From the NCBI GenBank assembly GCA_947469285.1, contig CANIOW010000015.1, forward strand, positions 1 to 64,000: DNA of 64,000 nucleotides, in the 5' to 3' direction. The stretch comes from Gammaproteobacteria bacterium. GTDB lineage: Bacteria; Pseudomonadota; Gammaproteobacteria; Steroidobacterales; Steroidobacteraceae. The position numbers and the translations under genes are program-made. Positions 57,127-64,000 of the stretch are shown piece by piece (within the stretch, counting starts at the first letter, position 1; every line of letters begins with the position of its first letter). The notes under the pieces are model-generated. The model made no database searches. It was given only the letters and a program-made list of their open reading frames with translations, and had not been told where the DNA came from.

Positions 57127-60100
57127 ATGGCAGCAGGCTTCACCCACGGCTGGTTACACCTCGGGTGGCGGCAGCCGTGGCGCTGGCTGCGTGGTCTGCT
57201 GCTACTCGTGCTGCTGCTAGCGGCACTGCTGGCGCTTAGCGTGTGGTGGCTGGCCAGCCAGCCGCACGGTCTACAACGCGCGCTGCAGTTCGCCGATGGC
57301 CTCGGCGGTGTGCGGCTGGAGGCCCGTGACGTGGAGGGCTCCGTGGCAGGGCCGTTCCGGATTGGGCAGCTGGTGGTCCATCATCCGCAAGGACAGGTGC
57401 GGCTGGAAAATCTGCAAGGTGAGCTGCGGCTGGCCTCGCTGTGGTACGGCACCCTCACCGTACACCGCCTGCGCATTGCCGCGCTGGAAGTCCGCACGCT
57501 GCCGGTGACGCAACCGCCAACGCCGCCGGGCTTTCTGCCCGCTTGGCTGCGGGTGGCCGTGGACACGGCACAGGTGCAGCAGACCCGGATCATCGACGCC
57601 GGCAAGACGCTCACCCTCGGACCACTGGCACTCCGCGGCAGCTTGTCGCGCTGGCGATTGCTGCTGCAGCACTTCTCGGCCACGGGGCAAGGCTGGCAGG
57701 CACAGGGCACGGCGCGGCTTGAGGCCACGGCGCCACTGCTGTTCAGTACCACGCTCACAGCGGCCCTGTCAGGCGACCTCGCCGGCGCACCGGTCAGCCT
57801 CGGGGGGACCCTCGGTGGCACTCTGGGGGATGCCGCGAGTGGCGCTTTCCCGCGGCTGCACTTCCAGCTGGCGAGCCTGCGCCCCGCGGGCATCAGCGCC
57901 AGCGGTACGCTCGACCTGCCCCCTGCCGGCCTGCGCATGCGCAGCCAGCTGCAACTGCGGCAAACCGACCTCGGTCCGTGGGGGCTGGCAGCCGCTGGCG
58001 CCCTCACCGCCGACTGGGAAGTGCGAGCGCAGCAGCAAGCCCCCGCGCTGCAGTTCAGTGTGCGTGGTCCGCTTTCCAGCAGCGTGCTGAACACCGTGGG
58101 CCTGGGCCGCTGGGTGGCCAACGTGCAGGCCACGCTCACGCCACAAGCGCTTGCTTTCGGTCCGTCCGCGCTCGAATCGGCAACCTTCGGTCGACTGACC
58201 TTTTCCGGACCAGTGGGGCGTGTGGATGGCCTGAACGTCGCACTACAAGGGGGCTGGCCGGCACTGCGCTGGCCCGCGACGCTGGCCCGGCCTGGCCTCA
58301 CGCTGGAGCAAGGCCAATGGACGCTGCGCGGCCGCGAGCTCCTGACTGTCAGCGCTACCTCCGGCGCGCGCGTGCTGCCCCGTGTGTCATCCCCCCACAC
58401 CGCCGCCGTGTCCGTTCACCCACGCCGCGGACATTTCAGCCTCAAAGCCCTGCTCGCGACCCACCCCTCGACCACGGGCCGACACCGTGCAGACCGACCC
58501 GACTGGCAACTAACGTTGGAGCAGTTCGCGCTGCAAACGGGGACTTCAACCGTGCAGGCCGAGGGCCGCTGGGGACAGCGCCGGCAGCTCCAGTTCACTT
58601 TTAAAATCAACGAGTTGAATGAATGGTTGCCCGGCTATACCGGGCAACTAACCGGCGCCGCCCAGCTGGATGATGCGCAGCTAGCGCAAGCCCAACTGCA
58701 GGCCCGAGCAGTCCACGGGCTAACCTGGCCCGCTGGCGTGGCGCTGGTGGAAGGCAGCGCCAGCACCCAGTTCCAGCTCCGGCAGGCGTCACTGCCAACC
58801 GATTTCGCCGTCACCCTCAACACCGCCACGTGGCATGCGCCGAACGGATCCAGTCGCCTGGACCACGCTGGCGCATTCAAATTGCTACAACCCGTAGCCT
58901 TGCGCGTCAGCCCCACCACCGTGCAATGGGCCGAGGCTTGCTGGCGGCAAGCCAGCGTCACCGCCCACTTGCAACTTTGCAGTACGGGGCACTGGGCGGC
59001 AGCCACTGCCTGGTCCGCTACCGCGCACCTGACCGGCCTGGACCTACCCGACTGGTGGCCCATGCCGCCAGCCGACACCCCTGGACTGCGTCTCGGCTGG
59101 CAAGGCCGCGTGGAAGCCGAACTGCAAGTGCAGCAGGCGAACCCCACGGCACCGCTCACCGGCGAGGCCAAGGCACAACTGCTCGACGGTGGGCTGGGCT
59201 GGGCACGTGGGGACGACCAAGGGCGCGTGGCCCTGGGCAACGGGCGGCTTGAGGCGCGACTGGAAGCCGACCACTGGTCACTCGTGGGGCAGGTCACGGC
59301 CGCGCGGCGCATCGAGGCACGGGGCGAGTTGACCGGACCACGCCCAGATCAAGCTTCAGGCCAAGCTCGAGGTCGCAGCGTAGCGCGCGGTGCAGCGCAC
59401 AGCGTGCCTTGGACCGACTGGCCGGTCAGTGGCCAGGTGACCTTCGCCTTGCCAGCACTCGACTTCGTCACTGCCCTGGTGCCCGAAGTGGACCGCGTTG
59501 CCGGCACGCTCGCGGCCACCCTGCAGGTCAGCGGCGTGCTCGGCACCCCCGAAATACGCGGCCGGCTGGCGCTGGAACACGGCGAAGTGGATGTCTTGGC
59601 CACCAACCTGCTGTTACGCGAAGTTGGAGCGACGCTGGACCTGGCACCCGGCTCGCTGCAGCTGAAAGCCCAGGCGCAAGCCGGCACGGGCACGCTGCAA
59701 GCCGCAGGCTCGCTGCAGTTTGGCGGCGCGGGCACAACCGCCGCGCTGACTGGCTCCGTGCATGTGCTGGGCCACCAGCTGCTGCTGGTGGACATTCCCG
59801 AGGCACGCATTCTCGCTTCGCCGGATCTGACCTTCACGCTCGGCGATCAGACCTTGCAGGTCAACGGCACGGTGACCATCCCCAGCGCACGATTAGCGCC
59901 ACTGGATCTGGCCGGTGCCGCGCTGTCGAGTGCCGACGAACGTCTGGTGGGCGCCAGCGCCCCGCTCGCTGCCAGTTGGCGCGTTGACAGCCGGGTGAAG
60001 CTGGTGCTGGGAGACGAGGTTCGGCTGGAAACCCGTGGCCTCAGCGGCCGTCTCACGGGCAGCATCACCGCGCATGCTCCTCCCAGCGGCGCCACCACCG

Positions 60101-60687
60101 GCACTGGCGAACTGGCCGTGGTGGACGGACGGTTTCGTGCGTACACGCGGGAACTGAACATTGAACGTGGCCGCCTGCTGTTTGCCGGCAGTCTGCTCAC
60201 CGACCCGGGACTGGACCTGCGTGCCTCGAAGAAATTCCCGGGCATGACCACCGCCGGTGTGCTGGTACGTGGCAGCCTGCGCAAACCCCTCACACGCTTC
60301 TTCAGCGACCCGCCACTGTCGCAAAGCGAGATCGCCTCGCTGCTGGTGGTGGGTGGGTCTATTGAAGGCTTCCAGACCAAGTCGAATGTGACTGGCAGCC
60401 CCAGTTCACAGACTGCTCTGGCACAGCAAGGCGGCGCCTTACTGGCTTCACAACTCGGACAGTTCGTAGGGATTGATGAGGTACAACTGGAAAGTGGCAG
60501 CAATGCAGCCGCCTCACTGGTCCTCGGCAAGTACCTGTCACCACGGTTGTATGTCAGCTACGGCGTCGGACTGTCCGAAGCGCTGAACACACTGAAACTG
60601 CGCTACACACTGAACGACCGCTGGGTGCTGAAGACTGAATCGGGGGCACGCCAGAGCCTGGATCTAGAATTCACGCTGGACCGTTAA
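57127..60687 (+). CDS. tamB: Translocation and assembly module inner-membrane protein TamB
   Basis: A 1186-residue AsmA-like bridge protein. It has one N-terminal membrane anchor (about 20-45), long beta-rich repeats, and the conserved C-terminal TamB (DUF490) domain. That domain contains GELAVVDGRFRAYTRELNIERGRLLF, LLVVGGSIEG and VGKYL/VLGKYLSPRLYVSYGVGLSEA near the end. TamB spans the periplasm from the inner membrane to TamA. It follows tamA by two bases and is closed by a strong hairpin at 60687-60716. Confidence 0.94.
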   Translation: MAAGFTHGWLHLGWRQPWRWLRGLLLLVLLLAALLALSVWWLASQPHGLQRALQFADGLGGVRLEARDVEGSVAGPFRIGQLVVHHPQGQVRLENLQGELRLASLWYGTLTVHRLRIAALEVRTLPVTQPPTPPGFLPAWLRVAVDTAQVQQTRIIDAGKTLTLGPLALRGSLSRWRLLLQHFSATGQGWQAQGTARLEATAPLLFSTTLTAALSGDLAGAPVSLGGTLGGTLGDAASGAFPRLHFQLASLRPAGISASGTLDLPPAGLRMRSQLQLRQTDLGPWGLAAAGALTADWEVRAQQQAPALQFSVRGPLSSSVLNTVGLGRWVANVQATLTPQALAFGPSALESATFGRLTFSGPVGRVDGLNVALQGGWPALRWPATLARPGLTLEQGQWTLRGRELLTVSATSGARVLPRVSSPHTAAVSVHPRRGHFSLKALLATHPSTTGRHRADRPDWQLTLEQFALQTGTSTVQAEGRWGQRRQLQFTFKINELNEWLPGYTGQLTGAAQLDDAQLAQAQLQARAVHGLTWPAGVALVEGSASTQFQLRQASLPTDFAVTLNTATWHAPNGSSRLDHAGAFKLLQPVALRVSPTTVQWAEACWRQASVTAHLQLCSTGHWAAATAWSATAHLTGLDLPDWWPMPPADTPGLRLGWQGRVEAELQVQQANPTAPLTGEAKAQLLDGGLGWARGDDQGRVALGNGRLEARLEADHWSLVGQVTAARRIEARGELTGPRPDQASGQARGRSVARGAAHSVPWTDWPVSGQVTFALPALDFVTALVPEVDRVAGTLAATLQVSGVLGTPEIRGRLALEHGEVDVLATNLLLREVGATLDLAPGSLQLKAQAQAGTGTLQAAGSLQFGGAGTTAALTGSVHVLGHQLLLVDIPEARILASPDLTFTLGDQTLQVNGTVTIPSARLAPLDLAGAALSSADERLVGASAPLAASWRVDSRVKLVLGDEVRLETRGLSGRLTGSITAHAPPSGATTGTGELAVVDGRFRAYTRELNIERGRLLFAGSLLTDPGLDLRASKKFPGMTTAGVLVRGSLRKPLTRFFSDPPLSQSEIASLLVVGGSIEGFQTKSNVTGSPSSQTALAQQGGALLASQLGQFVGIDEVQLESGSNAAASLVLGKYLSPRLYVSYGVGLSEALNTLKLRYTLNDRWVLKTESGARQSLDLEFTLDR

Positions 60688-60716
60688 CCCACGCCGTGCA
60701 GCGCTACGGCGTGGGT
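60687..60716. terminator. Hairpin terminator between tamB and rmuC
   Basis: A perfect 11-bp stem, ACCCACGCCGT (60687-60697) and ACGGCGTGGGT (60706-60716), closes on an eight-base loop immediately after the tamB stop and before the convergent rmuC stop. No U-run follows. Confidence 0.7.
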
Positions 60717-60741
60717 CGAGACCGGAGGCTGCCGCCAAGAC

Positions 60742-62253
60742 TCAACTGTCCTCAGCATCCACTGAGCCCGGAGCCGCCAGCTGCAGCAGCGAATCGGGCA
60801 GCTTACGCTTCGCCTTCACGCCGCGGTCGATCATGCTCTGCGCAATGCCGATGGCGTTGCCTTTGCCGCTGGCCAGTTGTCCACGAGCCGTGTCGAAGGT
60901 TTTTTGCAACCGGCTGATGCGCTCACCCAGCTCCTCGAAATTCTCAGCGAAACCGACCAGCTTGTCGTAGAGCTTCTGCCCGGCCTCGGCGATCTCGTCG
61001 GCAAACTCCTTGCGCTTTTGCACCGTCCACAGGCTTTCCACCAGCTTGACCACCACCATCAGGTTGGTGGGCGTAACCAGCACCACCCGGCGGGAATAGG
61101 CTTCTTCGTACAGCACCGGCTCGCGTGACAGCGCTTCCAGCAAAGCGGACTCCACTGGCACGAACATGAGCACGAAGTCGACGGTCTTCAGCTCCGGCAC
61201 GTCCGGGTAGTTGCGCCCTGCCAAACCCTTCACATGCGCCCGCAAGCTGGTCAGATGCAACGCGAACGCTTCTTCGCGCGCGCTTTCGGTACTGGCATTC
61301 ACGTAATCGGTCCAGGATTTATTCGACACCTTGCTGTCGATGATGACCTGACGGCCTTCGGGCAGATGTAGCACCGCATCGAGGAACTGTTGCTCGCCGT
61401 CAGCTCCCTTCACCGGTAGTTGTAGGTCGTATTCCTGCCCCTGCCGCAGACCACTGCGTTCCAAAATGCCCTTGAGAATGGACTCGCCCCAATTGCCGGT
61501 GGTCTTCACGTTCACAGTTAACGCACGGGTGAGGTTGGTGGCTTCCTGCGCCACCTGCTGGTTCAGCGCCGTGAGCCCGACAATCTGCTCCTTGAGCGTG
61601 GCGCGGTCCTTGGCGTCTTCCGAGTGCACGGCATCCACGCGCTGGCGAAACTCGGCGAGGCCCTCGCGGAACGGCGCAATGATGGATTCCATCTTTTCGG
61701 CATTGCTGGCGGTGAAACGCTGGGTTTTTTCTTCCAGCAGCTGGTTGGCCAGATTGGTGAAGCGGTCTTCGAGCTGCTGCTTCTGCTGCTCGATCCAGCC
61801 TTGCTGAGCGGCGATCGTGGTGTGCGCGGCCTCGAGCTTGGCGGCCAGTTCGGTGCGCAGATTCAAGTACTGAGTCTCGAAGCTGTGCGCCGCGTGACGA
61901 TACTGCTCGCGCTCGCGCTGTGCGTCGGCGAGGCGTTTTTCAAAGTCTGCGGCGCGCGCGCCTTCAGCCTCGACGCGCGTGGCCAGACTGGCGCGGACGC
62001 CTTCCGCCACCGTGGCGCCCGCAGCCATTTCAGCGCGGACCCGGTCCAATGCCGTGCTCAGCTCCGCCTGCTTTTGCAGCAGCACAGCCCCCTGCTGCTC
62101 GGCGTTGGCCGTCCACTGGCTTTGCTGTTCAAGCGCCAGCGCGGCTGCCGCGTGGCGTCGCCCGGCCCACAGCGTTGCCAGCAGCAGGCCGCTGGCCAAG
62201 CCCGCCAGCGCGGCCAACAGCGCCACCGCCAAGGTCGTGTCCGTGATGTTCAT
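60742..62253 (-). CDS. rmuC: DNA recombination protein RmuC
   Basis: A 503-residue protein with an N-terminal membrane segment (about 8-28), a long coiled coil (about 40-185, rich in E, Q, A and R) and the RmuC nuclease-like domain (about 190-440). The latter has TGNWGESILKGILERSGLRQGQEYDLQ, VIIDSKVSNKSWTDYV and FMFVPVESALLEAL. RmuC limits recombination at inverted repeats, and the domain resembles PD-(D/E)xK nucleases. ATG 62253 overlaps the truC stop (ATGA), so the two are coupled. Confidence 0.94.
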   Translation of the reverse strand: MNITDTTLAVALLAALAGLASGLLLATLWAGRRHAAAALALEQQSQWTANAEQQGAVLLQKQAELSTALDRVRAEMAAGATVAEGVRASLATRVEAEGARAADFEKRLADAQREREQYRHAAHSFETQYLNLRTELAAKLEAAHTTIAAQQGWIEQQKQQLEDRFTNLANQLLEEKTQRFTASNAEKMESIIAPFREGLAEFRQRVDAVHSEDAKDRATLKEQIVGLTALNQQVAQEATNLTRALTVNVKTTGNWGESILKGILERSGLRQGQEYDLQLPVKGADGEQQFLDAVLHLPEGRQVIIDSKVSNKSWTDYVNASTESAREEAFALHLTSLRAHVKGLAGRNYPDVPELKTVDFVLMFVPVESALLEALSREPVLYEEAYSRRVVLVTPTNLMVVVKLVESLWTVQKRKEFADEIAEAGQKLYDKLVGFAENFEELGERISRLQKTFDTARGQLASGKGNAIGIAQSMIDRGVKAKRKLPDSLLQLAAPGSVDAEDS

Positions 62254-63101
62254 GCGCTTCCGTGGTGTAGAGGGGCGGCGGTGGGCAGCAGCGGTCGCGA
62301 TCCGGTGCTGGTTCCTGCCGCCGTGTCTATTGTGCCGGATGACAGGCTCAGCAACCGAGCCATCTCCCAAGGCTGTTCGAAGCTGGCCGCCGGTGCCGCC
62401 GTCAGGGTTAATAGCTCGCCGGAGCGCGGATGCTGCACCACCAGCTGCGTACACGCCAGGAGCAGCCGCTGACAAGCGAAAGCGCTACGCCATAGCCGGT
62501 TATGCGACCCCACACCATGCGTGGTGTCCCCCACGATGGGATGCCGCAGGTGTTTGAGATGGCGGCGCAACTGGTGCGTTCTACCCGTCAGCGGCACCAG
62601 CTCGACGCGGGCATAGCGGCTGACCGGGTAGCGGTCCGCCTGCAACGGCACCTCGATCCGCGCCAGCGTTCGAAAGTGCGTCACCGCCGTCTGCGGCTCT
62701 TTGTCGTCTTGGGTGAGCGGGTAGTCGATGGTCCCGGCCTCCACCGGCCAACCACGCACAATGGCGAGGTATTCCTTGCCCACGGTATGCGCCGCAAATT
62801 GCGCCCCCAGCGCCGCCGCGTCGGCGGAACTGCGGGCGAACAACAGCACGCCGGAAGTGGCTTTATCGAGTCGGTGCACCGGGAACAGATGCCGTCCGCC
62901 CAGTTGGTCGCGCAGCAACTGCAGCGCGAAGAAGCGCTCCCCTGGATCGAGTCCCGTGCGGTGCACCAGCAACCCGGAGGGTTTATGGACCGCCACCACC
63001 GCTTCATCCTGAAACAGGATGGGCAGTACCGGCGGCGTGGCCAGTACGGGCGCGTCGTTGAGACCGGGGTCCACGGCAGCATGATCAGGGGGGGCTTGCA
63101 T
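62250..63101 (-). CDS. truC: tRNA pseudouridine(65) synthase-like protein TruC
   Basis: A 283-residue RluA-family pseudouridine synthase. VAVHKPSGLLVHR begins the core, the catalytic Asp is in HRLDKATSGVLLFA (about 80-93), then YLAIVRGW, PQTAVTHFRTL, GRTHQLRRHLKHLRHPIVGDTTHG follow. These match TruC more than RluA/C/D, including the spacing before QTAVTHF. The C-terminal 40 residues are a variable tail. ATG 63101 is chosen because the upstream start (63140) would overlap argR and its operator. The start sits beside the ARG boxes, so ArgR may also affect this gene. Confidence 0.88.
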   Translation of the reverse strand: MQAPPDHAAVDPGLNDAPVLATPPVLPILFQDEAVVAVHKPSGLLVHRTGLDPGERFFALQLLRDQLGGRHLFPVHRLDKATSGVLLFARSSADAAALGAQFAAHTVGKEYLAIVRGWPVEAGTIDYPLTQDDKEPQTAVTHFRTLARIEVPLQADRYPVSRYARVELVPLTGRTHQLRRHLKHLRHPIVGDTTHGVGSHNRLWRSAFACQRLLLACTQLVVQHPRSGELLTLTAAPAASFEQPWEMARLLSLSSGTIDTAAGTSTGSRPLLPTAAPLHHGSA

Positions 63102-63102
63102 A

Positions 63103-63141
63103 TTTGGATAATTATGCACTAAAATTGCATCATTATGCATA
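63103..63141. promoter_or_regulatory. Two tandem ARG boxes (ArgR operator) overlapping the argR start
   Basis: Box 1 core TGGATAATTATGCA (63105-63118) and box 2 core TGCATCATTATGCA (63126-63139) fit the ARG-box plan TGNAT-N4-ATNCA. They are spaced exactly 21 bases apart, as in the paired boxes of E. coli operators. Box 2 contains the argR start codon (63135) and lies between truC and argR. This indicates ArgR autorepression and possible effects on truC and argG. Confidence 0.75.
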
Positions 63142-63596
63142 GTGATGCCCGCCGTGACACCCTCAAGCGACTGCTGCGCGAAACCACCGTGCGCCGTCAG
63201 GCGGACCTCGTGCGGCTATTGCAAGGCGAAGGTTTCGGCTGCACCCAGTCCAGCATCAGTCGCGACCTGCGTGAACTGGGCGTGGCCAAATTTGGCGACC
63301 ACTACGCCATGGCCGATGACATGACCGGTGCAGCAGCGGGCCAGGAAACCCCGGCCGCAGCCTTCGCTGCCGTGGTCGGCTTCGTGCGCGAAGTGCTCAC
63401 CGCTGGCGTGGCGCTCACCGTGGTCAAGACCACGCCCGGCACCGCACAAAGCGTGGCGGTGGCCATCGACAACGCGCGCTGGCCAGAAGTGGTTGGCACG
63501 CTCTCCGGCGACGACACCTTGTTCGTGGCCACCGCCGGCGCCACCGAGCAGCAAGCGCTCGTCACCCGGCTCCGCTCCCTATTTTTTAAAGCCTGA
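63135..63596 (+). CDS. argR: Arginine repressor ArgR
   Basis: A 153-residue repressor. The N-terminal winged helix contains VRRQADLVRLLQGEGFGCTQSSISRDLRELGVAK (about 19-52), with the SSISRDLRELG recognition helix. The C-terminal oligomerisation and arginine-binding domain contains VKTTPGTAQSVAVAIDNARW and VGTLSGDDTLFVAT (GD-D motif). The start codon is embedded in an ARG box. argG follows after 17 bases, so the two are probably co-transcribed. Confidence 0.95.
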   Translation: MHSDARRDTLKRLLRETTVRRQADLVRLLQGEGFGCTQSSISRDLRELGVAKFGDHYAMADDMTGAAAGQETPAAAFAAVVGFVREVLTAGVALTVVKTTPGTAQSVAVAIDNARWPEVVGTLSGDDTLFVATAGATEQQALVTRLRSLFFKA

Positions 63597-63613
63597 CCGT
63601 TCCGAGGTTTGTC

Positions 63614-64000
63614 ATGACCCATGCCAGTGGGGCGTCGTCGCCCATTCTTCTCGCTTTCTCCGGTGGGCTCGACACCAGCTTCTGTGTGCCTTGGCTAAAA
63701 GAGACCTATGGCCGTGACGTGGTCACCCTGACCATCGACACCGGCGGTCTGGATGCCGCCGCCGTGGCGGTGCTGGCGCAACGTTCGCAAACCCTGGGCG
63801 CCATCGCGCATCACATTGTCGATGCCAAGGCGGAATATTTTGAGCGTGTGCTGAAATTTCTGGTGATGGGCAATATCCGTCGCGGGCACCTGTACCCCTT
63901 GTGTGTGGGTGCTGAGCGCGTGCTGCAGGCCCAGCTGGTGGCGGAATATGCACGCAAACTTGGCACCAGCACCGTGGCCCACGGCTGCACTGCGGCCGGC
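63614..64000 (+). CDS. argG: Argininosuccinate synthase, N-terminal part (runs off the window)
   Basis: The first 129 residues of ArgG: the P-loop LLAFSGGLDTSFCVPWLKE (about 12-30), TIDTGGLDAAA, then YPLCVGAERVLQAQLVAEYA and VAHGCTAAG at the window edge. It joins citrulline and aspartate in arginine synthesis. The start TIDTGG rather than the common ADVGQ pattern recalls the ArgG of Lysobacterales, where arginine synthesis can pass through acetylcitrulline. The rest of the gene lies outside. Confidence 0.93.
   Translation, partial: MTHASGASSPILLAFSGGLDTSFCVPWLKETYGRDVVTLTIDTGGLDAAAVAVLAQRSQTLGAIAHHIVDAKAEYFERVLKFLVMGNIRRGHLYPLCVGAERVLQAQLVAEYARKLGTSTVAHGCTAAG

Overview
The window is chromosomal DNA of a GC-rich Gram-negative bacterium, most likely a gammaproteobacterium near the Steroidobacterales/Nevskiales/Lysobacterales. 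The evidence is the ftsY-ftsE-ftsX-rpoH block, asmA-mutY-yggX order, tamA-tamB, coaBC-dut opposite radC, rpmB-rpmG, TonB-dependent receptors, an AmpG-type permease and an ArgG resembling that of Lysobacterales. The placement is by resemblance only. Genes are densely packed, many overlap by ATGA, and no gap exceeds 300 bases. I see no insertion sequence, prophage or CRISPR array; this is a core chromosome with accessory catabolic and signalling genes.

Layout. 1-3.5 kb: end of a TonB receptor, a fatty-acid/sterol hydroxylase and a lipoprotein quinohemoprotein dehydrogenase. 3.5-6.2 kb: tRNA-Phe, yggX, mutY and a half-length AsmA. 6.2-11.1 kb: a signalling island with a GGDEF protein whose receiver is degenerate, two NarL-type regulators and a PAS hybrid histidine kinase. 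11.3-16.2 kb: a binding lipoprotein whose two lobes are in permuted order, tRNA-Gly, a lipoprotein amidohydrolase and two overlapping Rieske oxygenase alpha subunits. 16.3-27.7 kb: housekeeping (trmB, Rieske ferredoxin, ampG, xthA, pyrE, dut, coaBC, radC, rpmB, rpmG, a desaturase, mutM, coaD, rsmD). 27.8-32.9 kb: TonB receptor, homocysteine methyltransferase, a second exported amidohydrolase, ogt. 33-36.6 kb: ftsYEX and rpoH, the latter behind a perfect CIRCE operator. 36.6-44.1 kb: gcdH, a 72-residue PEP-CTERM-like protein behind a possible sigma-54 promoter, gltD and gltB. 44.2-53.5 kb: SPOR lipoprotein, YheT-type hydrolase, saccharopine-dehydrogenase-like protein, ydbH with a ydbL-type lipoprotein, yadGH, an unknown protein and an orphan FlhC-like regulator. 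53.5-64 kb: nudC, a TauE/SafE permease, tamA, tamB, rmuC, truC, argR under two ARG boxes, and the start of argG.

How the genes fit together. Envelope lipid and protein traffic is well represented: YdbH, TamA/TamB, a shortened AsmA, YadGH and a desaturase. Oxidative-damage repair appears as mutY, mutM, xthA, yggX and ogt. Two regulatory circuits can be read from DNA: HrcA control of rpoH through CIRCE, and ArgR autoregulation next to argG. The best leads for new biology are the permuted binding protein, the tiny PEP-CTERM-like protein, the orphan FlhC-like regulator, the CIRCE-rpoH link and the paired Rieske alpha subunits with an amidohydrolase.
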